Origin: Vibrio sp. Of7-15
GTDB lineage: Bacteria; Pseudomonadota; Gammaproteobacteria; Enterobacterales; Vibrionaceae
DNA: 64,000 nt
Direction of reading: 5' to 3'
NCBI RefSeq assembly: GCF_022347565.1
Contig: NZ_JAKRGH010000003.1
Location: 248,001 to 312,000 of the forward strand
Part shown: piece after piece, positions 37,373-47,443 of the stretch
How the letters are laid out: each line of letters opens with the position of its first letter
Position numbering within the stretch: the stretch's first letter is position 1
The notes under the pieces: generated by a model
Database searches by the model: none
What the model was told of the DNA's origin: nothing
The model's input: only the letters and a program-made list of their open reading frames with translations
Translations under genes and position numbers: made by a program

Positions 37373-39394
37373 CAAGTTAATATCAATGTCTGATTCTGCT
37401 TTCAAAGGCAAATACACAGAAAAACAGGTTCCAACCCCTTCTTCAGAGCTGACTTTGATTTCCCCACCAATTTGGCTTAGTAAACTTTGAGAAACTGAAA
37501 GGCCAAGCCCTGTTCCTTCTCGCTTAGTGGTATAGAACGGGTCAAAAATACGCTTTAGGTTCTCTTCTTTAATACCACAACCAAAATCTTGTACGCTAAC
37601 AATGGCTCCGATCGGGCTCTCGTCTTCTATCCAATCTCGGCTGGAAATACGAAGCTCCCCTTCGCCGCTCATAGCATGAACCCCGTTCATTTGTAAGTTT
37701 ACGAGAATTTGCAATAACTGATGGCGATTCACTTCAACATTACACTGAGCCTGTAAATCCGACGTGATCTGGATCTGTTTTTTCTTTGTGCCCGAGCGCA
37801 CTAAGGTAATACTTTCTTCAACAATCGGATTCACGTGCTGCCAAGTCACTTCATCCTGAATGCCACCGTGACGACTGTATTGCAACAAACTTCGGGTAAT
37901 ATTACGAATGCGATCAATTTGTTCTAAAATGGCATTAATTTCTTCTTCTACGGGCTTAACACCTTCGCCAAGCTCAAATTTCATCAACTCAACATTACCC
38001 AAGATAACCGCTGTTGGGTTATTAATTTCATGAGCAATACCTGCCGTTAATTCCCCTAAGGCCGCCAGCTTTTCATTGGTAACTAGCTTATCTCGGGTCT
38101 GTTGAAGCAAACGAATATGAAGTTCTAACTGTTCTGTTTTTTCATGCAAACTGGCAGTTCGACGTTCCACTTTTGATTCAAGTTCACTGGCCGCTTGGCG
38201 AATTTCAGCATTACGCATACTTAATTGATCCAACATATTGTCAAATTGATACGCTAGGCTGGCTAATTCATGCTGGCTGTCTAACCCTAACTCTCCAATT
38301 CGCTTATCCCGACCAATTTGAACGGACTTTACGACATGGTGAATGCGTTCAATAGGATCAAATAAATCCCGAGCGCCACGGTAAACAAACACCCCAGAAA
38401 TGATCAACACCACAACAACCATCAAACCAATTTCAATAATGTTAATTAAATAGGTTTCAATAAAAGGCCACTCTAAGTACCCCGTATATAGCATGCCGAT
38501 GACGTTATTCTGATCATTTTTTAATGGTTTATAACCGGAAATATACCAAGCATCGTATACATAAGCGCGATCGATCCAAGGCGTTCCGTCTTGCAATACT
38601 TGCTGCTGAACTGATGGTGAAACCCGTGTACCTATCGCACGACCAGACGTTCCCTCACTGTCTAATGGCACATTGGTACTGACACGTAAGTCATCCAGAA
38701 ACAACGTCACGGTTCCGATGCTTCCTTCTGGTAAAGTATGATTCGGATAGACAAGATCTCGAATTCTATCCACCAGAACCGTACTGTTGTTAAGTAAAAT
38801 TCCCCCATCCGCAATCCACTTTAGTCGACCGTACTGATCAAACAATGGAATTACGCTGCGGCTTAACAAGCCTCTCGACTCAACTCCACCCGTTTTTAAG
38901 ATTGGCACTTGCGCCTGACGTCGTAAACTTGGCGATAAACTGTCTAACTCAGTTTCCCCCACGACTTGGAAGAAGGTCAGTTCTTCACCCGCTAACAATC
39001 GCTCGCGGCTTTGTGCACTAAATAGCTCAATGTCTTGGCTTGGGTGCAGCACCACATAATCTAAGTTATATTTTTGAGCTTGCCTACCAACCCACAAATT
39101 CAAAGCGGCTCGGTCTTTACGTAATAGATCCTGAAAATCGTAAGAGTCGACCAACGCGGTTAAATGATTACGCTGCTCTCTTTGCAAAATCTCTATGCTG
39201 TTATTAGCCACGGATAAATTCGCATTAATTTGGTTTAATGCGTTTTGCCATGTGTAACTAACAGACCAATAAATCGTAATACCTACCAACGCCAATAACG
39301 TCATAAAGATGGGAAACGACGTCAGCACCAATAAACGGTAACGCACCATGGTACGAAAGCGGCGCATCCAAATAGAAAATAAAGATGTTTTCAT
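37355..39394 (-). CDS. Sensor histidine kinase paired with NtrC-type regulator
   Basis: 679 residues. Membrane helix about 18-40, a large periplasmic domain of Cache-like size (about 42-320), second helix about 322-343, HAMP, a coiled coil, HisKA with the phospho-His in [12 protein letters not shown] (about 457), and an HATPase with [23 protein letters not shown] and [13 protein letters not shown]. The EINNP form is typical of kinases that partner sigma-54 activators. The ATG shares its A with the regulator stop (TAATG), so the two are a co-translated pair. The signal is unknown; formate or a metal oxyanion would fit the locus. Confidence 0.92.
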   Translation of the reverse strand: MKTSLFSIWMRRFRTMVRYRLLVLTSFPIFMTLLALVGITIYWSVSYTWQNALNQINANLSVANNSIEILQREQRNHLTALVDSYDFQDLLRKDRAALNLWVGRQAQKYNLDYVVLHPSQDIELFSAQSRERLLAGEELTFFQVVGETELDSLSPSLRRQAQVPILKTGGVESRGLLSRSVIPLFDQYGRLKWIADGGILLNNSTVLVDRIRDLVYPNHTLPEGSIGTVTLFLDDLRVSTNVPLDSEGTSGRAIGTRVSPSVQQQVLQDGTPWIDRAYVYDAWYISGYKPLKNDQNNVIGMLYTGYLEWPFIETYLINIIEIGLMVVVVLIISGVFVYRGARDLFDPIERIHHVVKSVQIGRDKRIGELGLDSQHELASLAYQFDNMLDQLSMRNAEIRQAASELESKVERRTASLHEKTEQLELHIRLLQQTRDKLVTNEKLAALGELTAGIAHEINNPTAVILGNVELMKFELGEGVKPVEEEINAILEQIDRIRNITRSLLQYSRHGGIQDEVTWQHVNPIVEESITLVRSGTKKKQIQITSDLQAQCNVEVNRHQLLQILVNLQMNGVHAMSGEGELRISSRDWIEDESPIGAIVSVQDFGCGIKEENLKRIFDPFYTTKREGTGLGLSVSQSLLSQIGGEIKVSSEEGVGTCFSVYLPLKAESDIDINLLASIS

Positions 39395-40878
39395 TAACCT
39401 TTATCCTTAGGCTCTTCCGACCATTCCTTGTATTTTCGCTCTAACGTTTTACGTGCAACGCCCAACTGGCGAGCAGCAGCGGATTTATTGCCATCGTGAG
39501 CATTCACCACTTTTTGAATATGGACCTTTTCCACTTCTTTTAATGGCCAATCCAACGGGTATGCTTCTATTAACTCACCGACGAATTCGGCGGTTTGCTT
39601 TTCTAAAGGCTGAGGATCATCCAGCCCTTGGAGTAACTCAGTAGAAGTAGTTTCTACGGCTGTCTGTGACACTGGTGTTCCGCTATGCTCCGCTTGCATT
39701 TCACGCCAATAATCCGCAGGTGGTTTGCCGAGTAAAATACAACGTTCCATCATATTTTTTAGTTCACGGATGTTACCCGGCCAGTGATAGGTTTGCATGG
39801 CTGCGATGTCTTCATGGGCCCAAGAAATGGTTTTCATGCCAAGATCTTTAGCAAGCATGGACGTTAAATGATGAATAAGTGCTGGGATGTCTTCTTTTCT
39901 GTCGCGCAGTGGAGGCAGCTCAACGGTTAACACATTCAAACGGTAATACAAATCTCGTCTGAAATTTCCGGCTTCCACTTCTTCTTTCAAGTTACGGTTG
40001 GTGGCAGCCACAATTCGAACATCTACATTAACTTCTTTTTCAGCACCAACCGGGCGAATGGCTTTTTGCTCTAACGCACGCAGCAATGACGACTGCATCG
40101 CGATGGGCATCTCACCAATTTCATCTAAAAATAGTGTGCCGTTATTGGCCACTCTAAATAACCCTTCTCGCCCTTTTCTCGCTCCAGTAAAAGCGCCCGA
40201 TACATGGCCAAACAGCTCACTTTCTAATAACTCGGGCGCTATCGCCCCACAGTTCAGTGGAACAAAAGGCCCACTGCGTTTACTCAATTGATGTAAACCA
40301 CGCGCCACCAACTCTTTACCTGTACCAGATTCTCCTTGAACTAATACAGCTGCATTGGAAGGGGCTATTTGCGACATGAGCTGTTTCATGGCCAAGGTTT
40401 TGGGCGCATCACCAATAATATCGACCGGGTAAGTACGCTCAACATCGCGCTCTAAAGCGAAGTTACGACGCTCCATTAAACGTTTATCCATACAACGCTG
40501 CACAGATTGCATCATTTGTTCTAAGTTAAACGGTTTGAGAATGAAATCAGACGCTCCCGCTCGTAAAGCTTGAATAGCCGTATCAAGATCGGCGTACCCC
40601 GTCATAAAAATCACATCACTACGACGACCATTCGGTTCAAAAGCTTCATGCCATTCGATTCCCGATCGCCCAGGAAGATTGATATCCAGAATCAACAAAT
40701 CAAAATGAGAGACTTTTCTAAGTTCTTCTGCCTCTTCGATGCTGCCAGCTGTATCAACTTGTGCAAAACGCTTACCCAGCGCTTTTTTTAAAATGGCCTG
40801 CATGCCTGGCTCGTCATCAACAACAAGGACAGAAAACGCGCTCCACGAAGAAGCCGCTGATGGGGTATCTAATGACAT
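39394..40878 (-). CDS. NtrC-family sigma-54 response regulator
   Basis: 494 residues from the ATG at 40878 (a TTG at 40890 is in frame but unlikely). Receiver domain with Asp65 in LLILDINLPG, an AAA+ domain with Walker A GESGTGKE (182-189), the sigma-54 contact loop GAFTGA (228-233) and Walker B TLFLDE, and a Fis-type helix-turn-helix at the end (NKSAAARQLGVARKTLERKYKEW, in part). It activates -24/-12 promoters from upstream enhancers. It is divergent from tupA, whose promoter is of that class, and two 17-bp motifs lie in the shared control region. Confidence 0.95.
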   Translation of the reverse strand: MSLDTPSAASSWSAFSVLVVDDEPGMQAILKKALGKRFAQVDTAGSIEEAEELRKVSHFDLLILDINLPGRSGIEWHEAFEPNGRRSDVIFMTGYADLDTAIQALRAGASDFILKPFNLEQMMQSVQRCMDKRLMERRNFALERDVERTYPVDIIGDAPKTLAMKQLMSQIAPSNAAVLVQGESGTGKELVARGLHQLSKRSGPFVPLNCGAIAPELLESELFGHVSGAFTGARKGREGLFRVANNGTLFLDEIGEMPIAMQSSLLRALEQKAIRPVGAEKEVNVDVRIVAATNRNLKEEVEAGNFRRDLYYRLNVLTVELPPLRDRKEDIPALIHHLTSMLAKDLGMKTISWAHEDIAAMQTYHWPGNIRELKNMMERCILLGKPPADYWREMQAEHSGTPVSQTAVETTSTELLQGLDDPQPLEKQTAEFVGELIEAYPLDWPLKEVEKVHIQKVVNAHDGNKSAAARQLGVARKTLERKYKEWSEEPKDKG

Positions 40879-40917
40879 ATCTATTCTCAAGCTTTAAAAA
40901 GAAGTGAGTCAAAATGG

Positions 40918-40934
40918 TGGGTCAAATTGTCTCA
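40918..40934 (-). promoter_or_regulatory. Enhancer-like 17-bp motif, tup site 1
   Basis: On the minus strand TGAGACAATTTGACCCA, one base different from the fdh copy at 31313. It lies 180 bases upstream of the tupA -24 element and 40 bases upstream of the regulator gene, so autoregulation is also possible. A partial overlapping copy (CATTTTGACTCA on the minus strand) sits at 40905-40916. Confidence 0.7.
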
Positions 40935-40978
40935 GGCATTGAGTCTATCAATTGTTTATCTGTGTGTGTTGATTAGTA

Positions 40979-40995
40979 TGAGACATTTTGTCCCA
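40979..40995 (+). promoter_or_regulatory. Enhancer-like 17-bp motif, tup site 2
   Basis: TGAGACATTTTGTCCCA, one base different from the fdh copy at 31313. Its centre is about 119 bases upstream of the tupA -24 element, a usual distance for NtrC-type enhancers. Confidence 0.72.
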
Positions 40996-41105
40996 GCTCA
41001 AGTTTTTCTGACAATTATATGAATAACATTCAAAAAACACGTGACATTAGTGTTTATAAACAGTGATTTATCTTTACTCATTTTATTTCGGAACCAATTG
41101 TCACT

Positions 41106-41121
41106 TGGCATTAATATTGCT
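41106..41121 (+). promoter_or_regulatory. Sigma-54 (-24/-12) promoter for tupABC-mobA-mobB/moeA
   Basis: TGGCAT-TAATA-TTGCT matches the consensus TGGCAC-N5-TTGCW at all but one position. The predicted start near 41132 leaves a leader of about 29 bases before tupA. It is the best -24/-12 match in the window. Confidence 0.85.
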
Positions 41122-41160
41122 CTACGAGGGTAATTAACGATCCTAACAACGGACATTATA

Positions 41161-41976
41161 ATGAAAACAATAACAGTTGGCTTACTTACTCTTACCGCCA
41201 TCAGCGCGACCAATGTTTACGCCCAAGATGAGCAACAAACCATTCGTTTAGCCACCACAACCAGTACATACCACTCTGGTTTACTGGATTACCTTCTACC
41301 TGAATTTAAGAAAGACACAGGTTACGAAGTGCAGGTTTTGGCGGCGGGTACGGGTAAATCACTTCGCATGGGACAAAATGGCGATGTGGATTTAGTCATG
41401 ACCCACGCCCCAAAAGCAGAAGCGAATTTCGTTGAAAAAGGTTACGGTGTACTGCCTCGCAAACTCATGTATAACGATTTTGTGGTTGTAGGGCCAAAAG
41501 CAGATCCAGCAAAAGTGGATGGTTCAAACGATGTGGCTGACGCTTTCTCGAAAATCGCTAAAATCAGCGCCACTTTTGTGTCTCGTGGTGATGACTCAGG
41601 CACTCACAAAAAAGAGCTGAACCTGTGGTCTCAATCTAATATCGAGCCAAACTTTGGCGGCTACAAATCCGTAGGACAAGGCATGGGCCCGACGTTGAAC
41701 ATGGCGTCTGAACTGCAAGGTTACACCATGACAGATCGCGGCACTTGGCTGGCTTACCAAAATAAAGTTAAGTTAAGCGTTTTAGTTCAAGGCGATAAAC
41801 GTCTCTTTAACCCATACCAAGTGATTTTAGTAAATCCAATCCGTTATCCAGACATTAACTACCAAGGAGCAAAGGAGTTCAGCGACTGGTTAGTGAACCC
41901 TCGTGGCCAAGCTTTGATCAACAACTTTAAGCTAGCCGGGCAGCAACTGTTTACTGCGAATGCGGAAACCCACTAA
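41161..41976 (+). CDS. tupA: Tungstate ABC transporter binding protein TupA
   Basis: 271 residues with a signal peptide (cleavage near VYA|QDE). The mature protein opens IRLATTTSTYHSGLLDYLLP, in part, and continues with AAGTGKSLRMGQNGDVDLVMTHA and SRGDDSGTHKKE. The TTTS and the GTGKSL and DSGTH loops are the TupA oxyanion site and differ from ModA. TupA proteins bind tungstate with very high affinity and discriminate against molybdate. It follows the -24/-12 promoter. Confidence 0.92.
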   Translation: MKTITVGLLTLTAISATNVYAQDEQQTIRLATTTSTYHSGLLDYLLPEFKKDTGYEVQVLAAGTGKSLRMGQNGDVDLVMTHAPKAEANFVEKGYGVLPRKLMYNDFVVVGPKADPAKVDGSNDVADAFSKIAKISATFVSRGDDSGTHKKELNLWSQSNIEPNFGGYKSVGQGMGPTLNMASELQGYTMTDRGTWLAYQNKVKLSVLVQGDKRLFNPYQVILVNPIRYPDINYQGAKEFSDWLVNPRGQALINNFKLAGQQLFTANAETH

Positions 41977-42675
41977 GTGGATATTTGGCAGACAACTCAA
42001 GACGCCATTCAGCTACTCCTTAGTGGCGATACTGCTCTTTGGGGAATTGTAGGCGTCTCGTTTTCTGTCTCTATGCTGGCAATCAGTCTTGTGCTGTTGC
42101 CAGCGTTGCTGCTTGCATTTTTACTCGCCTATTGCCAATTTCCAGGGCGATGGTTATTACTCTCTATTATTCATACTCTGCAATCAGTACCTACCGTCGT
42201 CATTGGTTTACTGCTGTATATGATGTTTTCACGTGCTGGCCCACTGGGTGATTGGCAGTTGTTGTTTACTCAAAAAGCCATGATCGCAGGCCAAGTGCTG
42301 ATCTGTTTCCCTATTCTCGTTTCGATGATGCACGGCGCTTTTCAAAACAGCGATCGCCGCGCCTGGGAAACTGCCTATACTCTCGGCGCTTCAATTCCTC
42401 GTGCTTTTTGCAGCATAATGTGGGAGACCCGCTTTCCTCTTCTTGCCGCAGTGATTGCTGGCTTTTCCCGAATCATTACCGAAGTAGGATGTTCAATGAT
42501 GGTGGGAGGAAATATCTTTAATGCCACTCGCAATATTCCTACCGCCATTGCCATGGAAAGCCAAAAAGGTGCGTTTGCTCAAGGTGTGGCTCTGGGCATG
42601 GTTTTACTCTTACTCGCCCTTTCACTGAACTTTTGCCTGTCGGTTGCTCGGGGTAAAGGCCATTTACGTACATAA
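41977..42675 (+). CDS. tupB: Tungstate ABC transporter permease TupB
   Basis: 232 residues, five or six membrane helices, single permease type. The GTG start immediately follows the tupA stop (TAA GTG), implying coupled translation. The cytoplasmic loop WETAYTLGASIPRAFCSIMWETRFPLL, shown in part, corresponds to the EAA coupling loop. It forms the homodimeric channel for tungstate. Confidence 0.9.
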   Translation: MDIWQTTQDAIQLLLSGDTALWGIVGVSFSVSMLAISLVLLPALLLAFLLAYCQFPGRWLLLSIIHTLQSVPTVVIGLLLYMMFSRAGPLGDWQLLFTQKAMIAGQVLICFPILVSMMHGAFQNSDRRAWETAYTLGASIPRAFCSIMWETRFPLLAAVIAGFSRIITEVGCSMMVGGNIFNATRNIPTAIAMESQKGAFAQGVALGMVLLLLALSLNFCLSVARGKGHLRT

Positions 42676-42686
42676 CGGTGACTCTT

Positions 42687-43397
42687 ATGACCATTCAATT
42701 GCAAGTAACGAATTTATCTATGCGATTCAAGGATCGAGTGCTGTTCCATATCCCACATTTAAGCTTAGGGCCAAGCGAATCTGTGTACCTAAAGGGCACC
42801 AATGGCATAGGTAAAACCACGTTATTAAAGATTTTATCAGGCTTACAAGCACCAACGACAGGCGAACTGAATATTGGGAAAAAAAACTGGTTTAAACGAC
42901 TGCTTGGCTTATCTGGCAATAAAAATGTCATTTATTTACATCAAAGCCCCTATTTATTTGACGGAACCGTGTATGACAACGTCAACTATGGCTTAAAATA
43001 CCAATCTCTAACTGCGAGAGAAAGACGCGCAAACATTATTAACGCATTACGCTTAGTGGGGCTGGAAACCCTTGCCGATGAACATATCTCAGTGTTGTCT
43101 GGCGGAGAAAAACAACGTGTCGCAATGGCAAGAGCTTGGGTACTCAAGCCCAGTATTTTATTGATGGATGAGCCAAGTGCTAGCCTAGATCAAGAGTCCA
43201 TCGAGCTTTTAGTCGTGCTCGCGAAAGACTTATTAAAGCGAGGCTCAAGCCTTGTGATCACCAGCCATCAACGTAATGCCTTAACAGATTTATGCCGTCG
43301 CCAATGGGTTTTATCAGACAGAAAACTGATTGATTCAACCCCACTGCAACTTGTCGATGAGGAACAACAACATTATGCCTACGCCACAGCAAACTAG
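42687..43397 (+). CDS. tupC: Tungstate ABC transporter ATPase TupC
   Basis: About 236 residues. Walker [13 protein letters not shown], signature [15 protein letters not shown] and Walker [13 protein letters not shown] are intact. The ATG at 42687 is chosen; a GTG three codons earlier (42678) is also possible. It energises TupAB. Its last 23 bases overlap the start of mobA. Confidence 0.92.
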   Translation: MTIQLQVTNLSMRFKDRVLFHIPHLSLGPSESVYLKGTNGIGKTTLLKILSGLQAPTTGELNIGKKNWFKRLLGLSGNKNVIYLHQSPYLFDGTVYDNVNYGLKYQSLTARERRANIINALRLVGLETLADEHISVLSGGEKQRVAMARAWVLKPSILLMDEPSASLDQESIELLVVLAKDLLKRGSSLVITSHQRNALTDLCRRQWVLSDRKLIDSTPLQLVDEEQQHYAYATAN

Positions 43398-43959
43398 CTG
43401 GGTTATCTTAGCTGGTGGCCAAGCAACCCGCATGGGTGGAAACGATAAAGGCTTGGTAACACTTGCCGGTCGACCAATGATTGAACACGTGATTGAACGC
43501 TTATCCCCCCAAACGGATGCCATTTCAATCAATGCCAACCGTAACCACGATGCCTATGCCAAATACGGTTCTGTTTTTCAAGATGAGCTGGCCGACTTCC
43601 CTGGCCCACTCGGAGGCATGCACGCAGGACTAAAACAAGCCAATACCGACTGGGTAGGCTTTGTACCCTGTGACTGTCCACAGATCCCTTTAGATTTGGT
43701 TGAACGTATGTGCGCTGCCTGTGATGACAACACCGACATCGCAGTTGCCCATGACGGAAAATACCTTCAACCAGTGATTACTTTGATCCACAAACGCATT
43801 TTACCCAAGCTTAATGACTTTCTTGCCAATGGCGACAGAAAAATAATTTTGCTTTATGACTTCTGCAACACCATCAACGTTGATTTTAGTGACCAACCGG
43901 ACGCATTCATTAATTTAAATGCCCCACATGAATTAGAAAAGTTTGGAACCCTTGTATGA
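43375..43959 (+). CDS. mobA: Molybdenum cofactor guanylyltransferase MobA
   Basis: About 194 residues from the ATG at 43375, which has GAGGAAC upstream; the frame opens earlier at 43330 but inside tupC. The nucleotide-binding motif [19 protein letters not shown] and the PLGGMHAGL and VPCDCPQIP segments are typical of MobA. It attaches GMP to molybdopterin to make the MGD cofactor used by formate dehydrogenase. It overlaps tupC by 23 bases and the next gene by four. Confidence 0.94.
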   Translation: MPTPQQTSWVILAGGQATRMGGNDKGLVTLAGRPMIEHVIERLSPQTDAISINANRNHDAYAKYGSVFQDELADFPGPLGGMHAGLKQANTDWVGFVPCDCPQIPLDLVERMCAACDDNTDIAVAHDGKYLQPVITLIHKRILPKLNDFLANGDRKIILLYDFCNTINVDFSDQPDAFINLNAPHELEKFGTLV

Positions 43960-45740
43960 GCCAGCCCCACTCTCAATTACCTCTCTTAGGCTTTGCTGCG
44001 TATAGCGGCACGGGAAAAACCACATTACTGGAAGCAATGCTGCCAAAGCTGACTGAACGCGGACTGCGTGTTGGCGTGATCAAGCATGCTCATCATAACT
44101 TCGATATCGACCAAGAAGGCAAAGACAGTTACCGTCTACGCAAGGCGGGCGCCTCTCAAATGCTGATTTCATCCCGCTACCGTAATGCCTTGGTCACGGA
44201 AACCCCAAACGAAGAAGCCACCTTTCAACAGCTATTAGGGAAGCTAGATCAAAGCCAACTGGATTTAATTTTAATTGAAGGCTTTAAAAAGCTCTCTTTC
44301 CCAAAAGTTGAGCTGCACCGAGAAGAAGTTGGCAAACCTTGGCTTCACCCTGAAGATAAGAACATTATTGCTATTGCCGCGAACATTTCAGCCGACTCTG
44401 CATTACCTCAATTAGACATTAATGATTTAAACGCCATTACCGATTTTGTTGTGGGCTACTCAAAACAACAAAATCAAGGCAGTGCTGCTGCCTCTTGCGA
44501 CATTTTGTCCCCTGCTTTTTTATCGGTAGCCCAAGGCCGACAACAAATTTTGGACAGTATTCATACTGCACCAGCCACAAACCATACACCTTTACTTCAA
44601 GCCGCCAATAAAATTTGTGCTGAGGATGTTCTTTCTCCGATTCATGTTCCTCAGCAAACCAACTCAGCCATGGATGGATTTGCGATTCGCAGTGATGATC
44701 TAGAACATACTCACTACCATGTGGTGGCAGAAGTCATGGCGGGTTACAGTTACGATAAGCCACTGGAAAAAGGCCAAGCGGTTAAAGTTATGACGGGGGC
44801 ACCTGTTCCTTCCAACGCCGACACCGTCATCATGAGAGAACAAGCTCAAACAAGTGAGCACGGCTCAGAAACTTATGTGTGTTTTGATACCTCAAAAGGT
44901 GCAATCAAAGCAGGCCAAAATGTTCGCTTAGCTGGTGAAGATCTCAAAAAAGGTCAGATAACCGTCTCCGCAGGCACTCGAATTACTGCGCCTGAACTGG
45001 GAATGTTGGCGTCATTAGGGGTAAATACACTGCCTGTTTATCGTTCATTAAAAGTGGCTATTTTTTCGACTGGTGATGAAGTTCAAGAACCCGGAGAAGA
45101 TTTAAAAACAAACTGTATCTACGATTCTAATCGCTACTCTTTACACGCATTATTAACTAAACTTGGCTGCGAAGTCATTGACTTAGGCATTATTGAAGAC
45201 AACCAAGAATCCCTCGAAAACACCTTACTCAGCTCAGCCGAACAAGCCGACTTAATCTTATCATCAGGTGGAGTTTCAGTAGGTGATGCAGACTACATTA
45301 AACACGCCCTAAATCGTTTAGGGAACATTAACTTCTGGCGAATTAACATGCGTCCGGGTCGCCCTCTGGCGTTTGGGCATATTAATGATACCCCTTTCTT
45401 CGGGCTGCCTGGTAACCCTGTCGCTGTCATGGTGTCGTTCTTACAGTTTGTTGAACCTACTATTCACAAACTACAAGGGGATACGAACTGGCAACCAGAA
45501 CAATTAACTGCCATTGCTACTGAATTTTTACGCTCACGCTTAGGCCGTACTGAATACAGCCGAGGGTTTTATTCAATCAATGCAAACGGACAACTGGAAG
45601 TAAAAACGACAGGGAAACAAGGTTCAGGCATTTTGCGATCTATGAGTGAAGCTAATTGTTTAATTGAAATTTACCCAGAACAAGAAAGCATTGAAGTAGG
45701 TGGTAAAGTAAACATCATTCCACTGAGTTCGCGTCTATAG
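43956..45740 (+). CDS. moeA: MobB-MoeA fusion protein
   Basis: 594 residues. The first 170 or so are MobB, with Walker [18 protein letters not shown] (about 12-27) and [25 protein letters not shown], each in part. The remainder, from about 190, is Moe[49 protein letters not shown] and [13 protein letters not shown]. MoeA inserts the metal into adenylated molybdopterin; MobB assists MGD formation. The start overlaps the mobA stop by four bases (ATGA). A 15/17 copy of the enhancer-like motif lies at the domain junction (44496-44512). Confidence 0.94.
   Translation: MSQPHSQLPLLGFAAYSGTGKTTLLEAMLPKLTERGLRVGVIKHAHHNFDIDQEGKDSYRLRKAGASQMLISSRYRNALVTETPNEEATFQQLLGKLDQSQLDLILIEGFKKLSFPKVELHREEVGKPWLHPEDKNIIAIAANISADSALPQLDINDLNAITDFVVGYSKQQNQGSAAASCDILSPAFLSVAQGRQQILDSIHTAPATNHTPLLQAANKICAEDVLSPIHVPQQTNSAMDGFAIRSDDLEHTHYHVVAEVMAGYSYDKPLEKGQAVKVMTGAPVPSNADTVIMREQAQTSEHGSETYVCFDTSKGAIKAGQNVRLAGEDLKKGQITVSAGTRITAPELGMLASLGVNTLPVYRSLKVAIFSTGDEVQEPGEDLKTNCIYDSNRYSLHALLTKLGCEVIDLGIIEDNQESLENTLLSSAEQADLILSSGGVSVGDADYIKHALNRLGNINFWRINMRPGRPLAFGHINDTPFFGLPGNPVAVMVSFLQFVEPTIHKLQGDTNWQPEQLTAIATEFLRSRLGRTEYSRGFYSINANGQLEVKTTGKQGSGILRSMSEANCLIEIYPEQESIEVGGKVNIIPLSSRL
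44496..44512 (+). promoter_or_regulatory. Copy of the 17-bp enhancer-like motif inside mobB-moeA
   Basis: TGCGACATTTTGTCCCC agrees with TGAGACATTTTGTCCCA at 15 of 17 positions. It lies in coding sequence at the MobB-MoeA junction, so it may be chance or a decoy/internal site. Confidence 0.35.
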
Positions 45741-45771
45741 TTAATCATACTAATTAAGAGCTCTTTAAAAC

Positions 45772-45806
45772 AAAACAGCAGCTATTATCAAAGCTGCTGC
45801 TTTTGT
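45772..45806 (+). terminator. Terminator after mobB-moeA
   Basis: Arms AGCAGCT (45777-45783) and AGCTGCT (45792-45798) are extended by AAAAC/GCTTTT with one mismatch; a T-run follows. It ends the tup-mob operon at the convergence with the DUF342 gene. Confidence 0.75.
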
Positions 45807-45814
45807 GGTACCAA

Positions 45815-47443
45815 TCAGTTCAGTAATGGGTCAATGTTAATATCATGGCCATCGAACATGATTCTGCTTGGGCTATGCTCTCTTTTTGTCATGATCCTAG
45901 TATCAGCAAAAGACACATTCACCATAGGGTACACTCTGTTTTTTACCGTGATGACTTTTTTACCCAATAGCTCTTTAAGCTTATTTTGTTGCTCTTCCAA
46001 TTTCTTTTGAGCAATGGATAATGGATCTGAAATGGTGCCCGCCTCTTCATACGATTCCACATCCACAAAGTTAGTATCATCACTCATCACATCTTGCATT
46101 TGCTCATAATAAGTACGCTGATACGACACCAATGCTTTTTTGTGTTCGCTGTAATCACTAAAGGCTTTGATGCTGGTTGGGATACACGCCACAGCACCAA
46201 GATCGACTAAGGTAATTGCCCCTTTCACCTCAATGTTGCCGCCACACAAGGTGCCACTTTTTTCAAATTCATCAACCACACTTAAATCACCACCACAGTA
46301 AATATTACAATTGATGGCATGCAAAGACAGCGCAATGTCTCCACCCGACTTCAAATCTACATACTGGGAGAAACGCGATTTTATCGATCCTTTAGCTTTA
46401 ACATAGCACGTCATTTCTTCATCATGATCAACAACATGGCCGATAATACCCTGCCTTGATATGACATCTCCCCCAGCTTGAACATGAGCAGATTCAATAA
46501 AGCCACACACCAAAATAGAACCTGTTGCTTCTACTTTCATACCGTAGGTCACATCTCCAAACACGACTACACTGCCAATGTAATTAATGTGCCCAGAGCC
46601 AATATCCACTTTGTCTAAAAATAACACTTCATCCACTTCTGCACTGTCATTTTTAATAAATGGGGTGCCATTAATAGCAGCGACCAAAAGGTTTGGATCA
46701 GTCGGGCTAAATATGGTGCCTTTGCCTGCTTTCAGCGTGAACTTTTTCCCATCTTCTGCCTCTAACTCTGTGCCCGTAATAGTAAAGCCGGGTATTCCTT
46801 TTGTTTCAGGAATACGCTTCATTACAGGGTCACCTTTTGCAACCGTGATCGTATCCCCTAAATCCCGCATATCAACCTTATCTCCCGCTCCTTCTTCTAG
46901 TTGAGGGCATAAGATTCGCTCATGAATTTTATCCACTAAAGGCACCAATTGGGCATCTGTGCCATCAATTGGTAGGCGACCTTGGGCAATTTCCACTGAA
47001 AAAGATTCTCCAGGCAACAAGGTTTTACTCCAAGGTAAAAGCTCTTGTAAAGTCGATTTCTGAATACCTTTGCAGATTTGATTGGTAGAAAGAAGTGCTA
47101 AGATCATTTTACCATTGATCCCTTGACCACCGTATGCGCCCGTCACCGTCATGGTGGCAGACATTTCATCATCACGAATGTCTATTTCAATCGTAGCATT
47201 TAGCTGCTCAGCAATAACCACATACACATCCATAGAGAATGGTACATTATAACTGGCCGACTCATTGATCGATGTTAAAAACAACTCAGCATCTTCTTCA
47301 TTTATTAAATATTCTCCGGCTCCCATTGAATTAAGGGTTTGAATTAAATCAATGTATGAATAAGTTTGTTCGATAATGGCTCCCGCTTTTACCTGCGCGA
47401 CCACTCTTTTTTTATCCGCGGACAACTGTATGAATTCATGCAC
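45815..47443 (-). CDS. DUF342 (FapA family) polymerising-type protein
   Basis: 542 residues starting at a GTG with AGGGAGG seven bases upstream. The C-terminal two-thirds shows repeated short beta segments (GSGHINYIGSVVVFGDVTYGMKVEATGSILVCGFIESAHVQAGGD, quoted in parts: GSVVVFGDV, GSILVCGFIE, AGGDVISRQGI), the right-handed beta-helix of FapA. FapA-type proteins occur in many flagellated bacteria, near chemotaxis or motility genes, but the biochemical role is not settled. Here it stands alone. A helical segment at about 420-480 precedes the final beta strand. Confidence 0.85.
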   Translation of the reverse strand: MHEFIQLSADKKRVVAQVKAGAIIEQTYSYIDLIQTLNSMGAGEYLINEEDAELFLTSINESASYNVPFSMDVYVVIAEQLNATIEIDIRDDEMSATMTVTGAYGGQGINGKMILALLSTNQICKGIQKSTLQELLPWSKTLLPGESFSVEIAQGRLPIDGTDAQLVPLVDKIHERILCPQLEEGAGDKVDMRDLGDTITVAKGDPVMKRIPETKGIPGFTITGTELEAEDGKKFTLKAGKGTIFSPTDPNLLVAAINGTPFIKNDSAEVDEVLFLDKVDIGSGHINYIGSVVVFGDVTYGMKVEATGSILVCGFIESAHVQAGGDVISRQGIIGHVVDHDEEMTCYVKAKGSIKSRFSQYVDLKSGGDIALSLHAINCNIYCGGDLSVVDEFEKSGTLCGGNIEVKGAITLVDLGAVACIPTSIKAFSDYSEHKKALVSYQRTYYEQMQDVMSDDTNFVDVESYEEAGTISDPLSIAQKKLEEQQNKLKELLGKKVITVKNRVYPMVNVSFADTRIMTKREHSPSRIMFDGHDINIDPLLN

